Source: Tubiluchus corallicola (lineage: Eukaryota; Priapulida; Priapulimorpha; Priapulimorphida; Tubiluchidae). Taken from it: 64,000 nucleotides of DNA. Below, one piece after another: positions 1 through 14,500 of this stretch. Position 1 is the first letter of the stretch. Each line of letters starts with the position of its first letter. The stretch spans positions 219,921 to 283,920 of the forward strand of contig JAQGDQ010002373.1 in assembly GCA_030141605.1 (NCBI GenBank). Reading direction: 5' to 3'. The notes under the pieces are model-generated. The model was not told the DNA's origin. It saw nothing but the letters and a program-made list of their open reading frames with translations, and searched no databases. Made by a program: the position numbers and the translations under genes.

Positions 1-3000
1 GAAGGTGATAGTGCAGACAGTTCAATTCATGGCTGGCCTCAGCTTTTTCTTGAAGTTTTGTCTCTCGATATGTGGCATCGATATCGAACGGAAGGCTATG
101 GATACATATCACTCCCCACTGAACCAGGTTAGTGAAGCCTGGTAAAGCATTATCGGTAAAATCTACTTTTGGCGCCTGTGTCCATCATTCACCAGGTGTG
201 TCCTTCACTTAAATGGCTTGAGGTCTATTGGACCAACAAAAAAAAATCATTTTTATCTCTCTCAAACTATTGAGGCTATGAGGCTTAGACTATAATTGCC
301 CAAGCTCAAACATGAATTTTAGTACTAATAATAGACTGTATGAGAGCTGCCTTAAAGGAAAACTGTATTCGATCTTAAACTGTAGCTGAAAACAATCTAC
401 TGTTTAAAATATTGAAAAGAAACACACTATTTTTTCAAGAATGACTTTCATGAAAGAATAATTACCAATGAAATGCAATTTTGCTTGTGCAGCAAGTTCT
501 TTGCTGTTTACATGCAGCTTGCCATTTGTTGGTTAGATCAGCACTAGCACCTGCATTTCGGAAACGCGTTGCATAAAATAACTGGTGCTGTATCTCTTAG
601 TTCGGGTGTGTTCGTTTGTGATGTAGTGCACATGTTTGAGAGCTCGTGGTGAGCATAAATTTGATATTTGAATTTTTATCTTAAAACTTGCATAGTTTAA
701 TACATCACACTGAGTCTCGTACAGTAGCACTTTTTACGTACTTCAAAATGAGGTAGGATATGAAAAATCATCCTGTTTTCCTTTAAGTGTTACGACTATC
801 TGCCGCAGTGTATTCTATTGCAATTTTCACGCTGCAATTAATTATTATGGCATGTATAATGTCACGTAAAAGGTTACTATGTGCTAAACTGCTTTAAATT
901 CGGAAATAAACCATTCGATGGCTTGCTAAATTGATAGCAATTAGTTATACCTTTTTAGCGATTTGCTGTTGCTAACATTCTAATTCTCACCTCCAAAGCT
1001 AAAACTTGAAAGCATAATAATCCTTACGCTTTTAAGCACTTAAGCAATTATGAAATTTTCGACTAATAAATATCAATGAATCGTGTCACGCATAATACAA
1101 AATGTATCCTTGAAATACATTGTGACCCAAATATCTCTTTCTTATCTTTAGGATGCAATATTAGAGTGATTAATACATGGAGGCCAGTAGGGCGATCAAT
1201 AAATGACGAGCTTCGAAGGTTTTTTATTGGTGGATCACCCGAGTTAGAGGATCCGACTTACATTGCTGTGCCATCCACTTTTGAGGTTTGTCATATCTCA
1301 TCTAGTTTCGTAACTGGAAATCTTAGAAATGCTTAGCTCATGATCTGATTGCAAATTAAGAATAACGATTAGGTCGAAATGCAAAATGCAAATATTATCG
1401 AGACATATCGATTTGATTTACTTTCTATATTATATTAAAAATTAATATATATATATATATATATATACATTACATGTGCAGTCCACATGAGGTTTTCTTT
1501 GCACGGTTTACAAACGAAAATTAGAAGTAAAAACTATAAAATAATCAATATAAAAAACAAATATCCTAATTAATATTACATAAAAGCTTAATTGTAAAGT
1601 TGGATTAGAGTTAAAAAGAAACTAATATACATTTTTGCTAATGACTATTCATAAGTAGTTCCCTGAGTTTCAGGTAGTTTCCCTGAATTTTATTAAATGT
1701 ATATTATGTGTGTGTGTGTGTGTGCATGCATGGGTGGGTGGATGGGTGGTTGCGTGTGTAAGATGAAAATCGATCTGTTTGTCAGTCTGTTATTTATGCA
1801 CTCCCACATTCTGCAGTGTAACCCTTAATCTGGTACACCATAACAACCAGAATGGCCTCTGGAAAGTTTTATTCTAATCGTCAATTTAGTCATCGCCTCT
1901 CCCTCTTATGTGGGGTTCTGTGTAGCATAATAATGTGAATTTGTCATTATGCTATTCAAAAAAAAACAAATAACAGCATTTTGTTTTAGGGCAATCGACT
2001 TAGTAAATTTGGATTCAAAACTGAATCTACAGGAAACGTGAAGATTAAGCTGAACATCATCCAACAATCTCGTGCCTTTCTTGATTCAAAATCTCGAAAA
2101 CGAACATTTGCATCATTGGTGGATAAGTTGGGGTAGGTCTTTTTACTAAAATTTGTGGTTAAAACAGCATATCATGTCTGCCTGTTTGTCACTTGGCAAA
2201 TCTGTATTATTAGTTTTCTCATCTGTATGTCATAACTTTAAAAGAAAGCTGGAGCCAATGTCGAACCACAGCTCAAAATGATCTAGCATATAAAATATTA
2301 AAAGGAAACATATTTTTTTCAAAAATGACCTAGTCAATACCGTCGATTTTGGAACCCAGAAAAAGTTGGCATTATAGCGAGTTTGGCGTTATAACAAGAT
2401 GTGTTAAATTTTGGCACAGACAAATTACAAAATAGTCAGACAAGTTTACATTGGTTAGGGTTTTCAATTTTCATTCATCTTTATTAAGAAATTTTCATAC
2501 AAAATTTTTCATCCTGTTTTAGGGTCAGTATGGTGCAAGAAGGAATTATCACTGCACTCCGTAAGTATCAGAATTATTAAAGCAAATTTTATTTTTAGTT
2601 ATGTATATGACGGGCAACAGAAGTTTGATGTTCCTCTTACATATTTGGAAACAACTTACTGGGCAATTATTGGCCCAACAGGACATGTGTAATTGAGCAA
2701 TTTGTTTGCTATATTGTACTGTACTGTACTGGGTAATTTGTTTATCGTACTGCTGATTGTAAATAAGTATTGTTCTTGTCAGTATTGTAGGCCAAATATT
2801 TTATGGTATGACTCAAATTGACTGTCGAATTAATGGGTTAGACAGATGTTTAATCTAAATTTAAAATCGTTTTTCTAAACGTTTGTTGCAGAAAAATTTT
2901 CACGGGCACGACAACGAATGATGACAGCGAGACAAAGTATATTCGCATTGGAATGAGTGATATGGTTTACAGGGTTCAACTTATGATCTAGTGAATTGAT

Positions 3001-3444
3001 TACATACCAAAGATGCACAATGCTTAATCACAATTCACCTGTTTTATGAGTCACACCCATTTCAAATGATATGAGTGATGTCTGCTTTTAAGCCACAATA
3101 GAGTAGGTGTACTGGTGTGTGTGTCAGCAGAACCTAATGTTCGTGTCGTTTGCAGGAAGTTAGGCTTTCTAGGATGTCTTGTTCTTTTCACAAAATATTC
3201 CTACATTCTCTTCCATTCTACTGCAAAACTAGTGACATTCAATTTGTTTTATGATCTTTAAGCTAATCGTGAAGCCTTGAGGGATAGTTCTTTCCAAGAA
3301 ATGCTCGATCCTCCGACCTTACCAGAGACGTCTGTGAGAATTCTGGGTACTTTTCGTCATTTTTTTAACAAAGTATTCCTAAGAGAAAATAGTGATCTGG
3401 CAGTTGAACAAAAATCAGCTAAAGTCAAAGTAATAGACCATTAA
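1..3444 (+). CDS. MKS1: MKS1, Meckel syndrome type 1 B9-domain protein (3' part; gene starts before the window)
   Basis: Six in-frame exons: 1-127, 1152-1285, 1990-2132, 2523-2560, 2892-2936 and 3263-3444 (stop 3442-3444). Phases match at every join. Visible motifs are WPQLFLEVLSLD and GYGYISLP in the first exon, then NTWRP, ELRRFFIGGSPELEDPTY, FGFKTEST and QQSRAF. These are typical of the B9 domain and C-terminal part of MKS1. In known animals MKS1 acts with B9D1 and B9D2 in the MKS/B9 complex of the ciliary transition zone, gating entry of membrane and signalling proteins. The N-terminal half lies outside the window. The C-terminal tail after the B9 domain is basic and Ser-rich and ends VKVIDH. 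Exon 5 (15 codons) and the acceptor of exon 6 (ctttaag) are the least certain joins. A B9D1 or B9D2 assignment is less likely because of the ELRRFFIGG block. Confidence 0.9.
1445..1467. repeat. (TA)n microsatellite
   Basis: Run of about eleven TA units in an MKS1 intron. A shorter (GT)n tract lies near 1709-1724 in the same intron. Confidence 0.9.
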
Positions 3445-3497
3445 CTGCTACAACTGTAAATATTTCATTGTTATTTATTGTAACTTCACAATGAATT

Positions 3498-3503
3498 AAT
3501 AAA
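3498..3503 (+). terminator. Probable polyadenylation signal of MKS1
   Basis: AATAAA located 54 bases after the MKS1 stop codon. Confidence 0.55.
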
Positions 3504-3898
3504 TTATTTTTAACATACAAGTGTTAGTGATACTGTATGTACAATTGTCAAATTTGTGCAATAATTATTCAACCTAAGTTACTCAACAAAAATTGTTATA
3601 CAAGAAACACAAAAATGAGTTTCATATATATGTTATGGAATAATATTAATGTTGTATGCTTAAATATCAACTTAAATAGCTAACACACAACAAAAGCAAT
3701 TGTTAAAATATAGATCAATATTACATTATTATACCAAATATTTATATCGCACACTACTATGAATTCACATGGTTTCAACATTATTACTGTTCTTTTTCTT
3801 GCACATATTTTGAGAAAGATGAAATTTAGTAAAAAGCTCCGCAATGATAGATAATATTAAACAATATCCATTTCCCACATTTTGCAATACTGATAATA

Positions 3899-4709
3899 CA
3901 GTAGGCGCCGCTTAATAGACTCAATGGCTTAATTGACTCAAAAACACCTGGTACGGGCCGCTTGTATTCAATTATACATAAGAACTATCGGTAATTGACT
4001 CAAATAACTCCGCATAATCGATCCTGTTTTTCCTTCACAAGCTTCAATAAGACACTTGTGTGATTAATAAGCTTTTATGACTTTTATATCATCTTAGTTT
4101 GCTTTTGTCCTATAATATACATAGAAACAATCATGTTAAGTACCGTTTTGCTTGTAAGCAGAAACGTTTAGCATACCCTAATGGTTTGCTTTGACCCGCT
4201 GGTCCACTGCAATTAACCTCGTTTCCCAAGAATTCCTGGAAGCTAAACATTTAATCACTTGTTTAGCAGTTTGCTTTTGAACCTCTGGCTGTCTTTGCCA
4301 GAAGGTTTAACACAGTTAGATGTTGCTGTTATGCGAGGAACCCAGGTACAGTACAGTAAGTACATCACAAGTATGGCAAGCTACAGACAAAGTTGGGGGA
4401 ATCACAGGCACATTTTTATCATTTTGAGAACTTTGTGAGCCAACTTCTTCATGATAAAATGAAGCAGCCGACTTTGAAGGAATTTTTGCAAATAAGTAGA
4501 CTTGTGTGATTTTCTAATTTTTAACTGTACAAAGGAATTTAGGCGTTACTTCGTTTCTAAAATTCATTAAAAACATTTTGCAGTGCATAGTAAGCTGGTG
4601 ACTCATATCTTATACCAGTAATACTACACCCATCAGTTAATAAGTTCAGTCGGTTAATTGGGTCAAAACACTTCGATCCCAAAATGAGTCTATTAAGCAG
4701 CGCCTACTG
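3899..4709. mobile_element. TA-flanked TIR element, copy 1 (non-autonomous, Tc1/mariner-pogo type)
   Basis: Begins CAGTAGGCGCCGCTTAATAG and ends with the near-perfect inverted copy, giving terminal inverted repeats of about 25 bp. TA dinucleotides flank it at 3897-3898 and 4710-4711, as expected of Tc1/mariner/pogo target sites. No long ORF is present inside. Two further copies lie at 48674-49452 and 51907-52632. The rest of the MKS1-DNTTIP1 spacer (3504-3896 and 4712-5599) shows nothing I recognise. Confidence 0.85.
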
Positions 4710-5599
4710 TAATTTGTATTAATTCTACACAGGAGTCTACTAATTTTTTGTTCACAATAGAAATATAATGTGTGCAACAAAAACGTCAGGACCGCCACAA
4801 AATTTGAGGTCTTTACCTTGCCTTTGGTGTGTCTAAAGTGGGTCGTCAGAAAAGTATCCTCTAATTTTGCAGGAAGTGCACAAACTTTCTCTGCATAAAT
4901 GTAGAGGTCGATTGTTGAAAAAGTTATAAACCTCAACAGCAATAAATGTGAATAACTAATATTGTGTAATCAAAGAAGCATAAAATACCAAAATGTTTAC
5001 TAATGGCAAGGCTCGGTCCTCATCTCACAGAAAGACCTTAGTGTTTTTGAAAGTGAAACACTTACCAGGAAACGTACCTAGCTAATGTCAGTTTATCAAC
5101 ACCGTACCTGGGCTAAGTTGACAGTGTTATCACCAGTAGCACCACATAACATCAGCATTTGTCGCATTGATTATCCTGTGCTTTGCTCATTCAGTTCAAA
5201 GAGACTGACAAAAATCAAGTCCAGCTTGATGTCATCAAAGTTCGTCCATATTAGATCAATATGCTTGAGGCAAAAGGATGCTTAAGGACCATGTCGATGG
5301 ATTATTAGTCCATGAAGATGCCGATTAGTCAAATGAACAGGCTCAGTGCATTGCTTATGCATTTAACACTTAGAAACCAAAAAAATGGCACAAACAAAAT
5401 GTGAATCAACAAATTTCACCCATTTATATCCTGACTGTTATTATCAGTTTTGCATGACTTTCCAAAAAAGTTAGATGCATAAACATACTAATAACAGTCA
5501 TAGCTAATGCAGACACAACAGCGGAACACACCACAAATGACATTAATAAACACAAATATTTTGTAGACAATATCTGCACAGAAGAAACAGAATTTAAAT

Positions 5600-8500
5600 T
5601 TAATCATTTACATCAAAAGGAGCAGATAGTTGACCATCATTTAGTCCCAGATCAGACATTACTGTTGGACTGGGTACTTCTAAATCAGCAAATTCTCCAA
5701 GAGGCGATGGATTGTGGGTAGAACATGTTTCCATGGTAACTGGCGAGGTGGGACCGGAGCTAGCTACATCCCCTTTACCAGTCTCACTGTTTGCTTCTTC
5801 ATATGTTTCTCCTAACTCTGGCTGTAAAACAAAACAATGTTAAAACAGGTAAGCTATAAGCCACAGTTTATGCAATTAAATTACTTTTTAATAAATTCAC
5901 GGAGTGGATCTTGCATCAACAGGTAGCACAAGATCATAATTTTCTCAGTTATTGAGCAATCAAATCAGTAATGGACAGTGTAAATTTCTACACAGAAATA
6001 AATTCACAAGATCTGCTTAAAAAGTTGAGCAAGTATATCTGTAATAAGCAACTGACTCGTGGTCAGCTAGTGAGCACTCAAATCAGCTGGTCACTAATCT
6101 ACTGAAATCATAAAATTAGTGCGTGCTAGAAATACTTGCGAGGAAAGTCAGACATAAATTACACTAGTACTTAAGTTGATGCTTGTGCTTTCTAATAATA
6201 ATTTGTAGCAACACGTTGGCTTTGTTTGATGGTAAATCCGAAAATTTTAGAAAACACTGTCTACAAAACAAAAATTCCAATTTTGCTCTTTTTTCAAACA
6301 ACTATAAGTTTTTTGTGCACATAAATTTAATAAGTAAATGCTAGTACTAGCTGTTAGATAAGTTTAGCACTTTTCACTCTCGGTCTGTTATGATCAGGGC
6401 AACTAGCAATGTGGTAATACATGTAATTCCAACTACTATATGTAATTCTTATTTTTATTACTATTACATGTAATTCCCTGCAGAGATTCTCGTTGTAATG
6501 TTCGCAAGGCTGTGCTAAAAATATCACTGCACAAACAATGTTTGAAGTTGAATTCGCAAAACTTTAGCTCACATTTTTTCCGGTATATGGTATCTGCAAT
6601 TCATATCAGCCTTTGAGTGTTGGTAACGACATCCAGTTAGCCATACCTTTATAGCATCTAGTTTATCCGAGACAACGTGACCCTGTCTGGACTTGTTACG
6701 GTCTGTGCGCAATGCTTCCATATGGAGTTTCATTTTTAACAGCATGAATTCAGGCACGGTAAAACCTTTGAGTATATTTAACATCAGCCCCGGTTGATTT
6801 CTGAAAAGACGTTCCATTAGCAGAAGTTCCGAATTTTCCAGCATTCCAGCAAAATGCTTAATTAACTAAATAATGATAATTTGTGCTTCCATTATTGAAA
6901 CTCAAGATTAATATTGACAATAGTACATGTATACTTTAAAGCAAACAAGTGTACCTGATTTGTGCATAAAAGCTTTTATCCCATCAGTTTTTGCATACAA
7001 GGCACACTTCTGAATTATTTAGTACATATAATAATAATAATTATATATAACACTGCTAAAGGCTTAATTAGGTGCCATGCTGCATACTGTGCATGACAGA
7101 AAATGGCAAAAGGACCTCACACACAAGTATGCAGGTTCCAAGGACATCTAAATGAACATTTCTAGAACCAGCTAGTGCACTACTTGGTATTGTTAAAATC
7201 TCAGCAGAAGTCAGGTTATACAAATACCGTATTACTGGGATCTTTTAAAGCCTACTGGTTATTATAATAAAAAAGGATTAAAGGGATGACCACAAACGCC
7301 CTTGTTCTCTAAAATGGAATCTGAGAACTGAAAAACTGAAACAGCATGTTCAAAATAATGGGTACTAACTTTTGGAATAGTCTGCAAACTGAAATCTGTG
7401 ACAAATATTCATGGAACCGTTTTTAAGAAAAATACATGACCCACATAAAAAAGCTGTTTAAATGTAATAAATACAGTATGAATTTGATCTCTGACTCCCT
7501 TTTGTTCTGTTAAAGCATTTGTATTATGGCAATTCCTAGGCTCTGAGGGTGGCATCGCAAGATGAAATGCATTTATTACACTGAACATTTTTACAACCAT
7601 ACCAGGATATGAGTACATGCAGGTCAAACTCAAGGATGTGCTCGTGTCAATGTTTGTTAACAAGATGTATGAATTCCAGGCCAGTTATTTGATCTGCCAT
7701 GACATTCTAAGCAATTTTAGACCATTTTCACAGACAAGGCATTTGAGCCAGTAGTACAGCTAGTAGCATAAAAGTGATATTTGATGCATAAATATGCAAA
7801 ATGCAAAATAAACTTTGTAGTATATCAGGCCAGTGTGATTGAAAGGATACTGGTATTTTGAAGTTGGGAAATTGAAAATTTTGCTTTTATACAATGCACG
7901 CAAGGAACAAGGTGCGGCTTTTAACTTGTCATCTGGCTGCAATTGCAATGAGGCAAGTTTAACTGTAATTCACTTGGAAGCAGAGGTCATTGGAAATCAC
8001 AAACAGCCAATGAGGGGGGGGGGGCAGTAGACCAAAGAACAACAATCATAAATCATTTTATATTAAGCTTTCCAACCAGTGGGATGCTACTAGCCTACTA
8101 CAAGCTAGTAAAAGAGGTAGTAGAAATAGGCAGTGACGACTGTCTTTCACTCTGAAAACATTTTCAGCGATTAAGTTAACATTTACATGATATTACAGTA
8201 ATGTACTCTTGTCATTTTGAAGCTCATCAAAAGGGATTTTGACTTTTTCAGACAACCCACTAAAGCCATAATTTAACCTAACCTGGCTTATTAACACTTC
8301 TTAGGGAAAAACTACTAGATATGGAATGCATGGCAAACTACTTCGCCTTATCAAGTAAAATCTTGACAACTTAAACACTGATGCCATCTTCAACATTTAG
8401 CTTATTTACGTTTACTAATGTATGTAATTCATCGTATATTAATCTATTTCTATGTATTTGATCTTCAATAGTTAACCACCTGTATACCATTTCTTCTTCC

Positions 8501-11500
8501 CGAGGCCTTCTTATCAGTGCTTGCTGTGGCCAAAGGTTTTATTTTTTTGTGTCTCTGGCAATAATAAAAATATGGTTATATAAATGTGTTCAATACTCGT
8601 ACCAGAAGACACGCCAAAATAAAATTATATGTGATATATATGGCTGTTCAACTTTACTGATTTATAACCTTTAAATTGTGGGAATGCCCTAACAGTCTAA
8701 CCCTAAATGTTACCAATTACCAAATGGATCAAATAGCTTTCCCTTTTGTTCTTTTGTTTTTTTGTCCTCTGGTTCTGGTTTTATCAAAATCTGATAAGTG
8801 AATACGCAATTATTCATGAACAGTAATTAAATAAAACATGCGAATGTTGCTTAGAACACACAACTTTGGAGCTCTGGATGCCCGGCTCACCGACCACCTT
8901 TTATAGTGCTCTATAAGCACGTCCCTCTATAACATTTTTATTAATTCTGAGTTGGTTATGTTTCACAGGAAACAGTAGTTTTAAGGGTGCAAGAAAAACA
9001 TTTTTCAAGGACAACTGATTGGTTTTTTTTTATTGTATGCAGAAAACATTTTCTTCTACTTGCTCAATTTAAAATTTCTATCTATCAAACATGTTTGATC
9101 CATACAGAAACATACATTTGTCTGGATATACCAACCGACTACTTATTTATTCCTACACAGAAACATTTTTGTCAGGAAATAGTAACTGACTATATATTTA
9201 TTTCTTAATCAACAATAGTTAATAATAATTTATTTAAAAAGACACTTATGTAGTCAAACCGTGTCAAAATGTGTGGGAATTCTGGAGGGGGAAGTTGATA
9301 TATAAAATAATCTGATCATCATGAAGTCTCCCTTTCTCCTGAAGAGAACTACTTAATAACAAAAGAATTGCAAACAAGAGATAAAAACTGCATCGGAAGT
9401 CATTTCTTTTTTCATTTTACTGACATGTTCTCTGGCTCCAAAACAGTGTAGCAAAGACTGAAATTTCACTGTAATAATTCCATAACCATGGTTAAGTAGT
9501 TGCATTTAACCTAATTTTAGTCAACCATATTTTGCAACGTGAAATATTGTGCAATGTAGACACATGTAGTTACACTGTACCTGATACTCTAACATGGTCT
9601 TTGGACTGTGTGTCAGTACAGAATCAGCTTCTACTGACGTGATAAATGTGTCAGAATGTGACGTAGTTTGTAAACAAAATGTGATGATTTACGCAAGAAT
9701 GATAAATACATGTTACATTAACGTAAAGCAAAGGGCGTATTTGTAATGTAAATACTAATGCCGTTATAACAGAAGCTGACATAAGAAGCTAGGAAGGAAG
9801 CAGTTATAAAATTAGTGAAAACGTCTGGTACTCTACATAAAATTATGAAACTTGTAAAACTGTCAGTCTGTGTTATACTGTCGGCATGGCTGCCACAAAT
9901 AACCTTCAGCTATTGGCCATGTTTCCATGATTGCGTAGATGTGCCTTTATGTCCACATGAATTACCAAATGACCGATGTGTATGTACAGAATCCGGCGGT
10001 CAATCAACAATATTCTGCGAATGGATGGGATATGAACCACTAAGATTAACGTTAAAGACAATGCGGTTACAGATTGGCACCTTTATCATCAGTGAGTTTC
10101 ACTACTCGCCAAAGCTGGTTGATAACATGTTAGAAAGTATGATCTCTTTACAGAAACTACGAGTGAATAGAACAGATGTAACTGAACTCAACAGTGGAGC
10201 ATTCAAACATTCTTCTGCACAACTAGGACTAACCACACTAGAAATTGTAGACAATGAACAACTAACTAAGATAAGTAATAATGCCTTTTCTGATATTTCC
10301 TCATTGCAGTATCTATATTTGAGACGTAATCGTTTAAGTGAAATTGCAAGTGAGAGCTTTGAAGGACTTCCACATTTGATAACACTTGACTTAAGTCAAA
10401 ACGCAATAACGGATGTTGCCTCTTGGATACCTTCAATTCCTGGCAGCGTACAGAACTTGTGGATGTGCTACAATGGCATTACAACTCTTCAGGCAAACAC
10501 ACTTGGAAGTTTATCAGGTTTGTTCGCACTTTATCTGGACTACAACAAGATCCACACAATTGAGGAAAGGGCGTTGGACAACTTGCAAAATCTCACTGTG
10601 CTTTTTCTAGGTGAGAACAATCTGACATCATTGGAATCTGGCACATTTGCAAAAACCACTAAGTTGAAAATAATTAGCTTGGTTTACAACAAGTTTGAGC
10701 ATATAAAACGCGGAGTCTTCGACGATCCCGGACTAGAAGAACTAGAAAGCCTCGACCTCAGCAACAATCTAATAAAAACATTAGACGAAGATTCCATTAT
10801 AAGCAGAAGCGAATATCAAGCCATAACGCTAGACTTGAGTAGTAAGTTCTTATTGTTAAATCAACTTAATATTGCCAAATGACACAATTAGCACAATAAC
10901 TTTCTGTTCTGTTTTGATTCCCACTTATTCTAGTGAAATTTAAGTGTTAAATAGCCTAGCAGTCACACTAATGTTGAACAACGCAAATTATAGATAGCAT
11001 CGAAAGTGTGCAATGTTGATCACCTAAAAACAGTCAACTTTTCAAGTGACTAATCAGGTACGATAAACTTGATAAGCTTTAGGGGTTATCTTGATGGTGA
11101 ATCTTAGAAAAAATGCCATTACATAACTCCAACTCTTACAAACAGCTGTTTTAAACGAAAAAAAGAATAACATCAATAAAATTCCTAAAATTTGGCTGAA
11201 AGTACACACAGTAGTAGAATTAAAATGTGCAAAACAGTGTTTTCATACAATATTACTTAGCACTAATTTTACTGAACAGCCATGAGATTGAAATCATATA
11301 ATGTACACTCATCATTTTGCTTTCCAAAAAATTCGGGACAACAATAACCAGGTTTAATGCATTAAACTTTTTCAGACAATCCCTTAAACTGTTTGTGTGA
11401 ACTAGCCTGGCTCATTAACACTTCCTGGGGAGGAGGTACCAGACTTGGAAAGTGTGCTGCACCACCTCATCTGAGCGGACAAAGTCTTGACGACTTAACT

Positions 11501-14500
11501 ACCGAAGACTTGTGCAATCTTTAAGTTTCCTATAATATATTAAAAATTTTTCAGACAATCCATTAAACTGTTCGTGTGAACTGGCCTGGCTGGTTAACAC
11601 TACCTGGGGCTGGGGAACTAAACTTGGAACTTGTGCCGAGCCACCACATTTTAGCGGACAAAGCCTCGATGAACTGAATGCAGCAGACTTATGCAATCCA
11701 TACAGACCGCCAACTGGAAACCCGACGACAGAGGAAGAGGAAACGACAGAATACACCAAAGACACCACTGAATCGCCACCACAAACAACTACAGATTCTG
11801 GTAGAAGATTACAATTTGAGATGATTTTGCTATCTTTATCTATATATGTGTCTTTAATGCAGAAATTAGCTTGAAAATATATTAGCATTCTCACATCTTT
11901 TACGGTTATTTAATATGTTATATCAAATTCAAACATAGACATCAAGTTATAACTATAAGTGAATAAAATACGACAAAAACTTATTAGCAGAATTAAATGA
12001 ATAGAAATAAACATGTGTTGCTGTTCTAACATAGTAATAATATGATTGTTTCTTAAACATATAGTTTGTTAATTTGATTAAAATGATTTGTTAACGTGAT
12101 TATCAGCCTTTTAACCATCTTTTGCAGCTATGATCAAATGAATAGAAATAAATATGTGTTGCTGTTCTAACATAGTAATAATATGATTGTTTCTTAAACA
12201 TATAGTTTGTTAATTTGATTAAAATGATTTGTTAACGTGAGTATCAGCCTTTTAACCATCTTTTGCAGCTATGATCAATGTTGATTGCTGCATCAGATTA
12301 ATACAAAAAAATGTTAAAACTATCACTCAACTACACTGACACGTTAACACACCAACACTTCAATCTCAACTGTGTTCAAGCTGATGCAGCTATCAGTACT
12401 CACGTTACGACAAATAAGCGAGAATGAACAGATTTCAGCAAAGCATCTATGACTATGGAAACAACTCACTCCATACTTACATAATTCAGAAAGAATTTTG
12501 TGAAAGGCTTTGTATGAAAACTTACTTGTATTCATTTGTTTCAGCTAAATCATAAATATCTTCCTCTATCAAGAGATAGGCTCTTCCACCCGTTGCTGGC
12601 ATCAACCTATTTTCGTACAACCACACCTTGTCTTCACTATCACCTGAATACTAAAGTTAAAATTAACCGAGTTATAGCTAAACAGGAAACAACTGCTGAT
12701 ATTCAACCTTAAATATGTGTGTATTTCACAGCAACATGTGAAGCAAATACCACAAAAAAACAAATTTATGAAAAGCTTATTTATTTGTGGTGAGATATTA
12801 CATTTTCTTATGTTATTATTTTCTCATTTTTTTTGTATTTTTAAAAATAATTTGCACAAGAAATGCTTTTTCAAAACTAATTTAGAGCTAATGATTAGCA
12901 GTCACTATAACAAAATTAGTAGGACCTATTGTCCACTTTCAGCAGTTAATTCTGCAATTGACAAACAGGAGGTCAATTATGCATAAGATAGTTTATATTA
13001 TACTACATTACTTATTTTGACAGTAAATTGGCATACAAAGAAGATGCGTAATAGTGCATTCACAATAATAGGGCCTTGGAGTAGCGAAGTTAATCGTCAA
13101 ACAAACTGCTGCTGATTTTTTCAATATTCTTATCGTGAAGTGGCATCGCTAGTTGCCGGATTCAGCATCATAACGAGTAAAGCAGTTAAAGATGGTCTCC
13201 ACTCAGTAAATAACACAGCAATTTGTAACCTAAGCAACACGTTAGTTCAAAGAATTAGGGACCAAAAAAACTGCCCGTGAATTCTGTGATGCACCAGTCA
13301 CATTTCACCTTTTGCATCTTTCCTTTTCTTTTTTTGTTTCGCTACTTATGATCACTGTGCATAGTTTAAGTAGTAATTACTTACCTTAAATAAATCTGGA
13401 TGTTTTATGTACAATCTACCACGAGTAGCACCAAGACCTAATGCTCTGTAAAACAGTGAACAAACATTACTCTGCAAAATAGAGACACAACTTATCTTTA
13501 ATATCACTTGGCGATGAAGATTTAAGTACAGTACTTAAATTCTTATGACATTTTGAAATATTCCAAACATAAAGTAGGCATTTCATGTTTTTAATGGGGG
13601 GGGGGGGGGGAAGGGGCAGTTTGTCACTGCACTGCAACACTATTGCTCACATGAACTGGCTCTCCACCACACTCTCTACACTATTGAATAATCAAAATTA
13701 GGAATTCTGCTTGATAAATTGGTCAGTAAAAATGCAGTTTTATCGAAGACTTTAGGCTCTCAAGAAAATTGTGAATTTTCGTTCTTGTTATTACACTAAA
13801 TTAGCATAAAAACAAGAATGAAAAGCCATAGTCACTTACAAAAACTAAGCAAAATCTCTGTTTTCACATAAAATTATATCTTGACTCATAAATATATAAT
13901 TTGCCTTTAACCGGCACAGTCCCATAAAATAAAAACCAAATGTTGGAAAATAACCATGATAGAGAACTAAAGGAATCCAAAAAGCACAGGAGTCCATAGC
14001 AGCTAAGAACTGAGACACATGTACTATTGACCCACACCACCCGTTGTATATATCATTAGCAAAACATTTAATATTAAAATTATTGCTCACTTATTTGCTT
14101 TAGCACCCATTACGAATTTTGTTTCAAGCGTCAGCCGTTCGGGATCCCATTTCGGCCCCTCACGCAGTACTGACTCAGCTTTGCTGAACTTTGAGGATGG
14201 CGTGCTACGTCCAGAGCCTAAACCTCGAATCTGTAACAAAACATGGCATGTAATTACCATACATGGTCAAAAGCAAACTGACATAATTATAACGATGTAA
14301 TCACCATCGTTGGGCTTACATTAAATGAGACTGAAATTAACAATAAACAAAACTGAAAACAAAACAAACAAAACCAAAGTCAATTAAATTTGAGTGATTA
14401 TAAGTTAATATTATAAAATTAAAACAACACATTTTTAATATCAATTATACCTGTCCAAAAACATAAGGAAATTCATATGCCAATACCAGTATATATACAT

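Noticed and set aside
2330-2410. Possible end of a Tigger-like element (GGCATTATAGCGAG...GGCGTTATAAC)
   Set aside because: Resembles the element at 48073-49519, but the ends and a partner repeat are missing.
4646-4942. 98-codon minus-strand ORF
   Set aside because: Begins in unique sequence and runs into the end of the MITE at 3899-4709; no motif.
9815-9844. Start of LRR receptor 1 at 9815
   Set aside because: The codon there is GTG. The first ATG in frame is 9845 and opens directly into a good signal peptide.
11499-11894. 131-codon antisense ORF
   Set aside because: Shadow of the LRRCT exon and stalk on the + strand; Val/Ser-rich because it is opposite the Thr/Glu codons.
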